Below, one piece after another: positions 8,825 to 17,027 of a DNA stretch of 64,000 bases. The notes below the pieces were generated by a model. The model saw only the letters and a program-made list of their open reading frames with translations, was not told where the DNA came from and did not search any database. The translations under genes were made by a program, and so were the position numbers. This stretch comes from Cryobacterium sp. Y57 (GTDB lineage Bacteria > Actinomycetota > Actinomycetes > Actinomycetales > Microbacteriaceae), in contig NZ_PJJL01000071.1 of assembly GCF_002929505.1 (NCBI RefSeq), positions 1 through 64,000 on the forward strand. The letters are read 5' to 3'. Each line of letters starts with the position of its first letter. Within the stretch, counting starts at the first letter, position 1.

Positions 8825-8954
8825 GAGACACCCTGAATGGCGAGACGACTTTCCGAGACAAAAGGTGAGCACGCGATTCCGCGCATTTCTGCACTTTTCC
8901 CACGGCTCAATTTCGGTGGGTCTCGTGTCTTGTAAACCTTTAGCTTTCAGAGAC
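8825..8954. promoter_or_regulatory. Candidate serine-recombinase binding/res region
   Basis: Five gagac pentamers in both orientations lie within 130 bases of the recombinase start. Resolvase genes usually have their crossover and accessory sites directly upstream, so position and repetition fit. Binding is not shown by the sequence alone. Confidence 0.35.
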
Positions 8955-9140
8955 ATCCTCCTCGAGCGCATGACGGCCCCCTCATCGGGCTTGATGTCGG
9001 GCGGGGCGAACGTGACATCCAGGAATGCTGACCGCAATGAAGGCCGCAACAGTACGGGAGAGTCCGCACCACGTCCCTCTTTCGGGTGCCGTGATCACGG
9101 CGATAATGATCGTTAGCGGTTCGGCACTCCAAATGTGCCC

Positions 9141-9155
9141 GTTCCTCTGAGGAAC
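9141..9155. repeat. Perfect 15-base palindrome
   Basis: GTTCCTCTGAGGAAC has 7-base arms around a single T. It lies 53 bases upstream of the RCC1-type gene and could be an operator or a short terminator hairpin. Confidence 0.5.
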
Positions 9156-9208
9156 GCAACCGTCGAGGGGCTGATGGCCATCAGCGGAACTCCTGGGACA
9201 ATTTACGG

Positions 9209-10066
9209 ATGACCAAGCAATCCTTCCGCGCTCGCATCGCCGCAGGGCGGCGTCACTCTGTTGGCCTGACCGCGGAGGGGTTGGTGCTGACCGCGGGCAT
9301 CCCGAAGGCGGAAGAGCGTTGCGTCGAGGGGTGGAGCGGCATCGTCGCTGTCGCAGTCGGGAACGTGCACACGGCGTCCAACACCGGGCGATCCCACACG
9401 GTGGGGTTGCGTGAGAATGGCACCGTCCTCGCGACCGGCTGGAACAACGACGGACAGTGCGATGTCGACGACTGGACGGACGTCATTTGTATGGCTGCTG
9501 GTTGGCGACGCACTCTCGCGCTCGTCGCAGACGGGACAGCTCGAGCGGCTGGTCGACGGAACAAAGGGGCGTGCGATGTTGATGAGTGGAACGACCTGGT
9601 CGCCGTTGCAGCGGGCGACTGGCACTCCGTCGGGCTCCGGAGAGACGGCACGGCCGTAGCTGTGGGAAACAACCGCAGGGGACAGTGCGAGGTGACCGGA
9701 TGGCACGATCTGCATGCGGTGGCGGCGGGATGTCTGCATACCGTTGCCCTCACCAGGGACGGGCATGTGATCGCGACGGGAGACCGAACGTCCGGCGTCG
9801 AGGATGTCGCTGTGTGGCGCGATGTCGTAGCTGTGGCCGCGGGCAGTTATCACACGGTTGCCGTTGTGGCAGGGGGCCGGGTTCTCGCTGTCGGCGACAA
9901 CAGTCGCGGGCAGTGTGATGTCGCCTCTTGGCGTGACGTTGTGGCGGTTGCGGCGGGTTCTGTGCACACGCTTGGGCTTCGCGCCGATGGGTCTGTGTTG
10001 GCCGCCGGCAACAACGATGACGGGCAGTGCGACACTGCGGGTTGGCACCTCGCCGCGACCGGCTGA
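9209..10066 (+). CDS. RCC1-type seven-bladed beta-propeller protein
   Basis: The 285 residues consist almost entirely of about seven repeats of roughly 40 residues. Each has an HTVGL-like strand, a DGTVLAxG strand, a GQCDVxxW strand (for example GNNRRGQCEVTGW, GDNSRGQCDVASW) and a VVAVAAG strand. This is the RCC1/BLIP-II fold, which forms a seven-bladed propeller used for protein binding. There is no signal peptide or extra domain, so it is probably cytoplasmic. The first unit carries a short extra piece (GNVHTASNTG) that looks like part of a deleted or duplicated blade. The partner and role are unknown. It is convergent with the methyltransferase gene. Confidence 0.85.
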   Translation: MTKQSFRARIAAGRRHSVGLTAEGLVLTAGIPKAEERCVEGWSGIVAVAVGNVHTASNTGRSHTVGLRENGTVLATGWNNDGQCDVDDWTDVICMAAGWRRTLALVADGTARAAGRRNKGACDVDEWNDLVAVAAGDWHSVGLRRDGTAVAVGNNRRGQCEVTGWHDLHAVAAGCLHTVALTRDGHVIATGDRTSGVEDVAVWRDVVAVAAGSYHTVAVVAGGRVLAVGDNSRGQCDVASWRDVVAVAAGSVHTLGLRADGSVLAAGNNDDGQCDTAGWHLAATG

Positions 10067-10139
10067 CGGGAAACCCATCCTGCTTCGAGCACAGTCCCGT
10101 TTGCCGTTCGGCTTATGACACAGGCTGTTTAGATTTAGA

Positions 10140-10156
10140 CCAAGGAAGTTCCTTGG
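10140..10156. terminator. Perfect hairpin between convergent genes
   Basis: CCAAGGAAGTTCCTTGG is a perfect palindrome with 8-base arms, placed between the ends of two convergent genes. Its position suggests a bidirectional transcription end, although no clear U-tract follows. Confidence 0.4.
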
Positions 10157-10180
10157 ACGAATCGACGTCGGAGCTTGTGG

Positions 10181-10810
10181 TTAGCCCGGAACTTCTGAGG
10201 GCACTGAACCATCGATCCGATGGGCGATGATCGCGGCGTGGGACCGCGTGCCCGGATCGGTTCGGGTGTTCACCGCCTGAACGTGAAACCCTGCGGCCTC
10301 GAGCTGCGTGCTCATCTCACCGATAGGCCAGAAGTAGGCGGTCGTAACGGCGTGCGGAAACGGCTCGACGGCGTCACCCTCGAAGAAACCGAAAAGGAGG
10401 CTGCCTCCAAGAGTAATACAGCGGGCGAACTCGCGCAAAACCGCTGGCAAGTCATTCGGGGCAAGGTGGATAACGGAGTACCACGCAAGAATTGCAGCTG
10501 CGTATCCGTCTCGGACCCCGAGATTGCCCAATGACGCGACTCGGAACGGGACCGTCGGAAATCTCTTTCTCGCTTGCCCGATGAACGCTTGAACTTGATC
10601 GATACCCTCCGCATCGACACCATGTTTCTTGAGGAAATCGGTCCAATTTCCAGGACCGCACCCCGCGTCGATGACCGTGCCCCGCAGGTCGCGCGCCCAC
10701 TGGGCGATAAGCCGCTGATCCGATTCGTGCGTGTTAGCCATCGATCCAAGCAGCGCCGTGTATTCCTCCGCCTGACCGGCGTATGCATCCCGAACCACAT
10801 TGCCAGTCAC
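10181..10810 (-). CDS. Class I SAM-dependent methyltransferase
   Basis: This 209-residue protein has a Rossmann-type methyltransferase core: motif I VIDAGCGPGNW (about residues 46-56) binds S-adenosylmethionine, the acidic residue of motif II lies in AEGIDQ, and AAILAWYSVIHL follows at the motif IV position. The closest families methylate small molecules, and the substrate cannot be told. The GTG start at 10810 lies seven bases after a TAGACT -10 box (minus strand), which implies a leaderless transcript and supports this start. Confidence 0.88.
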   Translation of the reverse strand: MTGNVVRDAYAGQAEEYTALLGSMANTHESDQRLIAQWARDLRGTVIDAGCGPGNWTDFLKKHGVDAEGIDQVQAFIGQARKRFPTVPFRVASLGNLGVRDGYAAAILAWYSVIHLAPNDLPAVLREFARCITLGGSLLFGFFEGDAVEPFPHAVTTAYFWPIGEMSTQLEAAGFHVQAVNTRTDPGTRSHAAIIAHRIDGSVPSEVPG

Positions 10811-10817
10811 GGGACCG

Positions 10818-10823
10818 AGTCTA
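10818..10823 (-). promoter_or_regulatory. -10 box of leaderless methyltransferase transcript
   Basis: TAGACT on the minus strand is separated by seven bases from the GTG start of the methyltransferase. This is the spacing expected when transcription begins at the start codon, common in actinobacteria. Confidence 0.5.
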
Positions 10824-11000
10824 GGAGAATCCCGGTAGACGTTGGTCAGCGACGCGAAGAAGCTCGGTCACTTCTTCCAAATCTCGGGGAGTCGTGGGGG
10901 TCAGCTGGAGCATGACTCCACGATTTCGGCCGAGGAGAGTGGGCGAATGTCCCGGCCCCCAAAAGGGACCTCGAGCTTCCAAGAGATAGTTCTATGACGG

Positions 11001-11432
11001 CTATACGCCGGGGTTGACGATGCGCTCCATCCATGTCTCGGGGATATTCAACGCGGTGAACCCTAAATTGGAATACAAGCCGTGTGCATCGTCGGTCGAG
11101 AGCGCGATGCGCCTCAGCCCCAGGGGCTCGCACTCCTCTAGAATTCCCGTGATGAGGGCCTTGCCAATGCCGTGACCGCGAACCGCGGGGTCCACGAAGA
11201 CATCGCAAAGCCAGGCAAACGTAACGCCATCGGTGATGACACGCGCGTAGGCGACCTGCCTGTTGGAATCAGTGTCGTACACGCCAAAGTTGCGCGGGCC
11301 GTCAATCGCTGCGTCCTGCCGCGAGCGTGATCGCCCGGGTGCCCAATAGGACTGCTCGCTGATCCAGCGGTGTACCTGGTCACGGTCGATCTTGGCAACG
11401 TCCGATGAGAACCGATATTTTGGATTCATCAT
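11001..11432 (-). CDS. GNAT family N-acetyltransferase
   Basis: The 143 residues fit a single GNAT domain that moves an acetyl group from acetyl-CoA to an amine. The acetyl-CoA binding motif VRGHGIGKAL (Q/RxxGxG/A type) lies at about residues 82-91, preceded by the strand WLCDVFVDPA and followed by ALSTDDAHGLYSNLGF, typical of the last third of the fold. The substrate is unknown. It is followed on the same strand by a gap of about 190 bases before the methyltransferase, so co-transcription is possible but not evident. Confidence 0.9.
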   Translation of the reverse strand: MMNPKYRFSSDVAKIDRDQVHRWISEQSYWAPGRSRSRQDAAIDGPRNFGVYDTDSNRQVAYARVITDGVTFAWLCDVFVDPAVRGHGIGKALITGILEECEPLGLRRIALSTDDAHGLYSNLGFTALNIPETWMERIVNPGV

Positions 11433-11651
11433 CCCATCTAATCGTGTTGGGACTGGCCGCGCCGAGCCTGGTCGCCGTGCACCGACCGCCGGTCCAATTG
11501 CACATGGAAGCTAGTGCGCGGCGCAAGCGTCCCGCACGGCGTTCCCAAGTGATAGAGCATCGGCACGCGTGGTCGCCCGGTGAATCGACGCCGATTCTGT
11601 CACGTTGGTCGTCCCGCTTGTGGGACCCGTAGTCAGTTCAGCGTCGCATTC

Positions 11652-12623
11652 CTATGCTGTGGCCCGTTCACACAGCTCAGTGAGAGGCGCTCTCCGCACT
11701 GGCGCTGTGCGTTGCACGTTCCCACTATCCGCCGCTCGCGTTACGATCACGCAGAAGAGCACCGAGGTGACGGTCGTGACCACGAGTCCGCTGATAGTGC
11801 TGTCAGTCGCGTTGGGGTCAGCCAGTCCGACGGCGCCGAGCGCGAGGATCACGCAGTTGTTCACGACGTGAAGGGCGATGGCCGCTTCGAGCCCGCCGGT
11901 GCGCCAGGTGATCCATCCCGCGATCACGGCGAACAACCCCACATCCAGCATTCCTAGCGGTCCGTAGTCGTGTCCCAGGACGAACAGCGGGACGGGCAGC
12001 AGGATGGCGAACGCCGGATGCCGTATCCACCCGCCGATCATCTGCATGAGGTATCCGCGGAACACGTACTCCTCGGCCGTCGCTTGCAGTGGCACAAGCA
12101 GCACGACCACAACCATCATCCAGCCGACGGTCGACGCGTCGATGCTCACCCGCGACTGCTCCCCCTGCAGCACCGACAAGCCAATGGACAGCGCCGTACC
12201 CACGGCGTACGAGACGGCCGCGAAGCCCAGGCAGCGGCCGAGCCATCCCCATCGCAGCTGCCCGGTAACCGACGAGAGTGATCCGGTCGGTCTGGCGCCC
12301 ACAAGTCGCATCGCGAGCATCACGGCTGGCAGCATCAGCACGACCGAAAACAGCAGGAATGCGGCGGTGGTGGGGTCGCTCATGTCCGGCAGCTCACCAC
12401 CGTCGGCGAACAACGACCCCAGCGGTCCCGCCTCGAGGTCCTCGTCACCGCTGGCGGGGCTGCTCACCACAGCGATAACACCGATGACGACAGAGAGCGC
12501 GAGCAAGAACACCACGTAGAGCCCCGCAGCGATAAGGCCAACCAGCATCGGCCGCCACCATCGATACCGCGGTGAGGTGCGGGCCATCCGGTGGAAGTGT
12601 GCAGCGTGTTCAGTGTTGGTCAT
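11652..12623 (-). CDS. CPBP family intramembrane metalloprotease
   Basis: This polytopic membrane protein of 323 residues has the three CPBP (Abi/CAAX-protease-like) motifs: EEYVFRG with the paired Glu and Arg, the His of LFVLGHD, and HVVNN. About eight hydrophobic segments are visible. Members include prenyl-protein processing enzymes and bacteriocin self-immunity proteins; which applies here is unknown. ATG 12623 is preferred because the upstream in-frame codons look non-coding. The gene is divergent from a histidine kinase-response regulator pair, which may control it. Confidence 0.88.
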   Translation of the reverse strand: MTNTEHAAHFHRMARTSPRYRWWRPMLVGLIAAGLYVVFLLALSVVIGVIAVVSSPASGDEDLEAGPLGSLFADGGELPDMSDPTTAAFLLFSVVLMLPAVMLAMRLVGARPTGSLSSVTGQLRWGWLGRCLGFAAVSYAVGTALSIGLSVLQGEQSRVSIDASTVGWMMVVVVLLVPLQATAEEYVFRGYLMQMIGGWIRHPAFAILLPVPLFVLGHDYGPLGMLDVGLFAVIAGWITWRTGGLEAAIALHVVNNCVILALGAVGLADPNATDSTISGLVVTTVTSVLFCVIVTRAADSGNVQRTAPVRRAPLTELCERATA

Positions 12624-12742
12624 GTGCCAACTCTCGCGAGTGCAGGAGCGGTGCACATCGGCTGCCAGAACATGTGTCACCAGTCTTAATGGTGAGCGCA
12701 CGATCGTCCTTTCGACCGAGTGTACCGCCGGAACCCGCGACG

Positions 12743-12748
12743 TAGACT
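12743..12748 (+). promoter_or_regulatory. -10 box of leaderless kinase transcript
   Basis: TAGACT ends seven bases before the ATG at 12756, consistent with transcription starting at the start codon. The same box and spacing is found before the methyltransferase at 10810. Confidence 0.5.
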
Positions 12749-12755
12749 GAGTGCG

Positions 12756-14051
12756 ATGTCAACTTCCGCCGCTGCACCCGCTGACACGCGGCGCATATGG
12801 AGGCAGATCTGGCGCATGCTCGTGGGCGCGCTCGTGGGGCTCCTCACCTTCTTCGGCGTGTACGCGATGCACATTCCCGACACCACAGCGTCGATCCAGG
12901 AAGACGGCATGTTCGGCCTGCGCCTAGTGCTGGATGTTTGCCTTGCCTTCGTCGCGTTCGCGCTCTACCCACTGCGGCATCGGGCACCCCTACTCGTCAC
13001 CTCGCTCGTCGTGCTTGTGAGCACGATTTCGATGCTCTCGGCGGGCATAGTCATCCTCGCAGTAGTGTCGATTGCTACGCGGCGCCACCTGCTCGAGATC
13101 GCTATCACCTCCGTACTCTTCATCACCTCTGGCTTAGTCGGGAGCTCACTGTACCCCGTCGACGACGCCACCCCGTTGTGGCAGCTGGCGGTGGTGGCCG
13201 TGGTCAGTACGACGGTGCTCACGCTCATCGGCCTCTACATCGGTGGCCGCCGACAGCTCATCGCGAGCCTGCGCCGTCAGGCCGAACTCACGCAGAGTGA
13301 GCAGACGGCCCGTGAACAGACGGCGAAAGCCGATGAACGCAACCGCATCGCGCGCGAGATGCATGACGCCCTCGCCCACCGCCTCTCGCTCGTAGCCCTG
13401 CACGCCAGCGCGCTCAGCCACCGCACGGACCTCACTGCCGAGCAGACCGCCACCACGGCTGAAGTTGTGCGGGAGAACGCTCACCTCGCCCTCACTGAAC
13501 TGCGCGAGGTACTGGGGGTCGTGCGCGATCATGGGCCTGTTCGCGAGACTGCCGCTGGGCGGGGTCTCGATCGAGACAGTGCGAGCCTTGCTGATGTGGC
13601 GCATGTCACCGTCGACGCGAATGTGCGCCCGCAGCCCACGCTCGCTCAACTAGATGATCTCGTGCAGTCGGCAATCAGCGCTGGTAATCCCGTGCAGGTC
13701 ACTGTGTCACCCGACGTCACCGACCGTCTTGACATGCTTCCGGATGCAACGGGGCGCCACCTCTACCGCGTCGCCCAGGAGACGCTCACCAATGCCCGCA
13801 AGCACGCCACCGGACAACCCGTGACGCTGCAACTCACCGGACGACTCGGGCACCACCTCACCCTCACGATCGCGAACGCGTTGGTGCAGCATACAGATCG
13901 ATCCTCGAACACCTCAGCCAACGCGGTGGATTCGGGTTTCGGGCTCGTCGGCCTCGCCGAACGCCTTCGGCTCGCGGGCGGTCATCTGGAGGTGATCCCA
14001 GACGACCGGGGTCGCTTCGTCGTGCATGCCCAGCTACCGTGGCCGCAATGA
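12756..14051 (+). CDS. Sensor histidine kinase, HisKA_3 (NarL/DesK type)
   Basis: This 431-residue kinase has several membrane helices in the first 170 residues, a linker, a HisKA_3 helix with phospho-acceptor His203 in EMHDALAHRLS, and a HATPase domain with YRVAQETLTNARKHA (N-box) and GFGLVGLAERL (G-box). It lacks a recognisable extracellular sensor and probably senses the membrane or lipid-linked cell-wall state, as related LiaS/DesK kinases do. Its stop codon overlaps the start of the response regulator gene by ATGA, which indicates translational coupling. ATG 12756 was chosen for its promoter spacing; an in-frame GTG at 12720 is the alternative. Confidence 0.93.
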   Translation: MSTSAAAPADTRRIWRQIWRMLVGALVGLLTFFGVYAMHIPDTTASIQEDGMFGLRLVLDVCLAFVAFALYPLRHRAPLLVTSLVVLVSTISMLSAGIVILAVVSIATRRHLLEIAITSVLFITSGLVGSSLYPVDDATPLWQLAVVAVVSTTVLTLIGLYIGGRRQLIASLRRQAELTQSEQTAREQTAKADERNRIAREMHDALAHRLSLVALHASALSHRTDLTAEQTATTAEVVRENAHLALTELREVLGVVRDHGPVRETAAGRGLDRDSASLADVAHVTVDANVRPQPTLAQLDDLVQSAISAGNPVQVTVSPDVTDRLDMLPDATGRHLYRVAQETLTNARKHATGQPVTLQLTGRLGHHLTLTIANALVQHTDRSSNTSANAVDSGFGLVGLAERLRLAGGHLEVIPDDRGRFVVHAQLPWPQ

Positions 14052-14722
14052 CCGACACAGCCACTGGCACCCCCGCTCCACTGCGTCTTCTGCTCGTCGA
14101 CGACGAATCACTCGTGCGAGCCGGTCTGCGGCTCATCATCGAAGGGCACCGCGGCCTCGAGGTCGTGGGCGAGGCAGCGGATGGCGCGGCAGCCCGCGCC
14201 GCGGTCGCGCAACTCGACCCGCATGTGGTGCTCATGGACATCCGTATGCCCACGATGGACGGCCTCACCGCCACCGGGCACCTACTGCGCGACCACCCCG
14301 ACCTCGGCATCATCGTACTCACGACATTCGATACCGACGAACTCGTCCTCACGGCTCTGCGACTGGGTGCCCGTGGCTTCCTGCTTAAGGACACCCCACC
14401 AGACGATCTCATCACCGCCATCCATCGGGTCGCAGCGGGCCAAGTCATGCTCTCTCCGTCGGTGACCCGCCAGCTCGTTGCAGCGGTCGCCCAACAACCC
14501 GCACCTCACCGCACGGCCGACGCCCGCGCCCGCCTCCATCGGCTCTCCGATCGGGAACGTGAGATCGCCGATGCTGTGGCTGACGGACTCTCGAACGCCG
14601 AGATTGCTGCGAAGTTTTTCATCAGCCTCTCGACAGTGAAGACGCACACGGCGCGCGTCCTGCAGAAGCTGGATGCCGAGAACCGAACCCAGATCGCGAT
14701 CTGCGTGCATGAGGCGCGGTAG
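14048..14722 (+). CDS. Response regulator, NarL/LuxR family
   Basis: The 224-residue partner of the preceding kinase has a receiver domain with the acidic pair VDDES, phospho-acceptor Asp64 in LMDIRMP, the switch Thr in VLTTF and Lys in LLKD, followed by a LuxR-type helix-turn-helix (RLSDREREIADAVADGLSN and STVKTHTARVLQKL). It acts as a DNA-binding transcription factor once phosphorylated. The ATG overlaps the kinase stop codon by four bases. Likely targets include its own operon or the divergent CPBP protease gene, as inferred from position only. Confidence 0.95.
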   Translation: MTDTATGTPAPLRLLLVDDESLVRAGLRLIIEGHRGLEVVGEAADGAAARAAVAQLDPHVVLMDIRMPTMDGLTATGHLLRDHPDLGIIVLTTFDTDELVLTALRLGARGFLLKDTPPDDLITAIHRVAAGQVMLSPSVTRQLVAAVAQQPAPHRTADARARLHRLSDREREIADAVADGLSNAEIAAKFFISLSTVKTHTARVLQKLDAENRTQIAICVHEAR

Positions 14723-15158
14723 CCAGATCATGCCCGCCCTCCCGCCTGCATCATTCCGAGATGACCTCTTAAATGCTCGTGCTTGAACGGCCGCCAGACA
14801 GGCATCATATGTACCCGTGAGGGGTTCCCTTTCGGGGCGGTATTCGAGGCAAGACCTTATGAAATTCGTCGGCCAGAGGAGGTGGCGGCCCTCCTTCCGC
14901 ATGGTCGAGGCTGCGCCTCAAATCAAGCGTTGGTGTTGAGAATCTCATCGCCGGCGCGCATCTCCCACCTATATACCGGGCGCATTCACTGCGGAACAGC
15001 GATCCGGCTGTCTTTAGGCTGGGCCCTGATCGGGTATGCATTGAATCAAGAACCATAAGAAAAATCTAGGGTGATTCTGCGTCGTGTCAAAAGGGGAGAT
15101 ACCGCGGACTTGTCCTCGGGGAGAGCGACTTTTCGCTAGCGAGCGTGCTGCAGGCTCA
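14723..15158. other. Spacer with GGGG-TT-CCC hairpin
   Basis: There is no supported gene in these 436 bases between two convergent genes. A nested hairpin lies at 14814-14836: CCCG pairs with CGGG, and inside it GGGG-TT-CCC forms a second stem. The same core recurs at other gene ends in the accessory half (20241-20266 and 26968-26984). Confidence 0.5.
14814..14836. repeat. Intergenic hairpin repeat, copy 1
   Basis: The core GAGGGGTTCCCTTTCGG lies between the ends of the response regulator gene and the MerR gene. It shares sequence and stem shape with copies at 20241-20266 and 26968-26984. It may be a terminator or a small dispersed element. Confidence 0.45.
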
Positions 15159-15521
15159 TCATCCGGGCACGGAGACGCCGGCGGCGATGACTTGTTCGAT
15201 GGCATCGCGGGATTGCTTGAGGGCGTCGATGGAGGCGTCAATGCGAATCTGTTCGCGTTTGAGGTCATCAATGAGGTCGGTGCAGATTGGAGCCAGGCGT
15301 CCTGCTTGGTCTGTCAGGCAGGGCAGCACCGTTCGAATCGTCGCTGTGCTGAGCCCGGCATTAAGTAAGTGGCGGATACGGCGAACGAGTTCGACATCTT
15401 GATCGCTGTAGTCGCGGTATCCCGATGGATTGCGCAGCGGGTTGAGGAGGCCCTGTTCTTCGTAGTAACGAAGCAGCCTGGCCGGCACTCCAGAGTGTTC
15501 AACAACCGCGGAAATTCGCAC
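15159..15521 (-). CDS. MerR family transcriptional regulator
   Basis: This 120-residue regulator has the MerR winged-helix domain at the N-terminus (MRISAVVEHSGVPARLLRYY followed by NPSGYRDYSDQDVELVRRI) and a C-terminal coiled coil (about 85-112) for dimerisation. The coiled coil has few Cys and lacks metal-binding loops, so it probably senses an organic compound. It is divergent from an MFS exporter gene, the usual arrangement for drug-inducible efflux. The region between them holds a TCTCA/TGAGA inverted repeat. Confidence 0.92.
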   Translation of the reverse strand: MRISAVVEHSGVPARLLRYYEEQGLLNPLRNPSGYRDYSDQDVELVRRIRHLLNAGLSTATIRTVLPCLTDQAGRLAPICTDLIDDLKREQIRIDASIDALKQSRDAIEQVIAAGVSVPG

Positions 15522-15553
15522 GTGACCAGCAACTCCTATCGGCGAGCTTGCCT

Positions 15554-15569
15554 TCTCATTGATGTGAGA
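15554..15569. promoter_or_regulatory. Candidate MerR operator
   Basis: Arms TCTCA and TGAGA are separated by six bases, in the divergent promoter region between the MerR gene and the exporter gene. The size fits a MerR dimer site, but binding is inferred. Confidence 0.4.
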
Positions 15570-15584
15570 GTTGATGCTATCAAA

Positions 15585-16826
15585 GTGAACAATGAAAAAT
15601 TCGTCCTTCGAAGTCTCCCACGTGACCGTGCTGCACGCCCAGCAGTGGTGCTGACTGGATTCGTGCTGTTGGTGTTTTGCACTGGTACGGCAGAGTATCT
15701 CGTCGCAGGCATGCTGCCTCTTTTTGCCTCGGATTTATCGGTCGATATCGCCACCGCGGGCCAGACAGTCACCGCCTACGCGCTCGGGGTAGCTATCGGC
15801 GGACCCATCATTACCGCGCTCACTGCTCGGCTGCCACGGAAAGGACTGGCACTTAGTCTGGCCGTGGTTTTCATCGCCGGTACCACGCTGACCGTAATCG
15901 CCCCCGCGTTTGGTTGGGTCATAATCGGACGCGTCGTTTCCGCCTGCAGCCAGGCAACATTGTTTGCAATCGGCCTGATCACCGCGACCAAGGCGATGGG
16001 ACCGGCTAAGTCGGGGCAGGCCGTCGCGATCGTGACCTCCGGATTGACCCTGGCCACAGTGCTGGGGGTGCCGTTGGGAGCGCTGCTAGGCGGAGGCACG
16101 AATTGGCGGCTCCCGTTCGTTGTGATCGCTGCCGTTGCACTCATTGGTTTGCTCCTGCTGGCGTGGGCTATGCCCCGCACTCCGGCGCCCGCGACGGGAA
16201 TTGTCGATGAGATCCGAGCGCTGCTGCGAAGGCCGGTGTTATTGGCCGTGTCGACGACCGTCGTCGGGTTCGCCGGAGTCGGCATCGTGTTTACCTACCT
16301 CGTGCCGCTCCTGACTGACGTGACGCGTATCGTCGCAGGCGCCATACCGGTACTGCTGATGGCCTATGGCATCGGCGGGGTCGTCGGCAACCTCGTAGCA
16401 GGACGCCTGGCTGATCGGGCACTCGGTCGCACTTTAGCTGGAGTCTTCATCGCCCTCATCATTACCCTGTCTGTGTTTCCTCTAGCCGCTGAAATACCGA
16501 CCGCTATGGTCGCCCTGGTCGTGATGCTGGGGCTGTTGTCGACCGCTACGATCGCACCCTTGCAATCCCTCGTTATACGTCATGCCGCCGCCGCACCGTC
16601 ATTAGCGCTTGCGGTGAACGTCGGAGCGTTCAATCTAGCCAACGCCATCGGTGCCGCACTCGGAGGTGTCGCAGTTGCAACCGGGATGATGCGTTGGGGC
16701 GGCTTCGCTGGCGCCGGGTTCGCCGTGCTTGGCCTCATCCTAAGTGCCGTAGCCGTCCGGATTCCCACTCAAACAGCGCGTGCCAAGAACAGCATCACCC
16801 GTGGAACGGCGGAAGCCCGCTCATGA
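15585..16826 (+). CDS. MFS transporter, drug efflux type
   Basis: About 413 residues with twelve hydrophobic segments place this in the major facilitator superfamily. The N-terminal signature FCTGTAEYLVAGMLPLFA and the segment TAYALGVAIGGPI are typical of the DHA1 branch that includes Cmx/CmlR chloramphenicol exporters and arabinose-efflux-like proteins. It should export a small hydrophobic compound using the proton gradient. The start is uncertain: GTG 15585 and GTG 15564 are both in frame. It is controlled most likely by the divergent MerR gene. A 59-residue ORF starts inside its stop codon. Confidence 0.88.
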   Translation: MNNEKFVLRSLPRDRAARPAVVLTGFVLLVFCTGTAEYLVAGMLPLFASDLSVDIATAGQTVTAYALGVAIGGPIITALTARLPRKGLALSLAVVFIAGTTLTVIAPAFGWVIIGRVVSACSQATLFAIGLITATKAMGPAKSGQAVAIVTSGLTLATVLGVPLGALLGGGTNWRLPFVVIAAVALIGLLLLAWAMPRTPAPATGIVDEIRALLRRPVLLAVSTTVVGFAGVGIVFTYLVPLLTDVTRIVAGAIPVLLMAYGIGGVVGNLVAGRLADRALGRTLAGVFIALIITLSVFPLAAEIPTAMVALVVMLGLLSTATIAPLQSLVIRHAAAAPSLALAVNVGAFNLANAIGAALGGVAVATGMMRWGGFAGAGFAVLGLILSAVAVRIPTQTARAKNSITRGTAEARS

Positions 16827-17002
16827 TCGCAGCAATGACACCTACAAGCGGTTCGGTCACGGTTCTTTATACGGGAACAGATCGCAGTTTGACGGCGGGT
16901 TGGACGAACTGTACTGGCGAGTGCGGAAAGCGCCAGTTGGGTGCTGACGCCGCTAATGTCACCACCGGTGGACCTGAGGCGGTGGCTTTCTGGGTTCCAT
17001 AA
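16823..17002 (+). CDS. Possible small protein coupled to MFS gene
   Basis: The ATG overlaps the stop codon of the exporter gene in an ATGA arrangement, which suggests translational coupling. The 59 residues include a CTGEC pair and a TTGGPEA segment but no recognised domain and no membrane helix. It could be the last piece of a lost gene that happens to be in frame. The EamA gene ends 26 bases further on the other strand. Confidence 0.3.
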   Translation: MIAAMTPTSGSVTVLYTGTDRSLTAGWTNCTGECGKRQLGADAANVTTGGPEAVAFWVP

Positions 17003-17027
17003 GGTAACCGCGGGGATCGCGCGTTGT

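Larger units (their letters stand above)
8787..9208. other. Spacer with candidate recombination site and palindrome
   Basis: There is no gene in these 422 bases. The part next to the recombinase carries repeated gagac pentamers (8825-8829, 8842-8846, 8855-8859 and 8950-8954, and inverted at 8920-8924). This suggests a res-like site, though spacing does not match a textbook layout. A perfect palindrome GTTCCTCTGAGGAAC lies at 9141-9155, upstream of the RCC1-type gene. Confidence 0.4.

Noticed and set aside
7959-9116. A 385-codon plus-strand frame starting as a response regulator
   Set aside because: Only the first 48 codons match a receiver domain. The rest is antisense to the serine recombinase gene and has no protein-like character.
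9203-10078. A 291-codon minus-strand frame
   Set aside because: It is antisense to the RCC1-type gene. Its apparent repeats mirror those of the sense strand.
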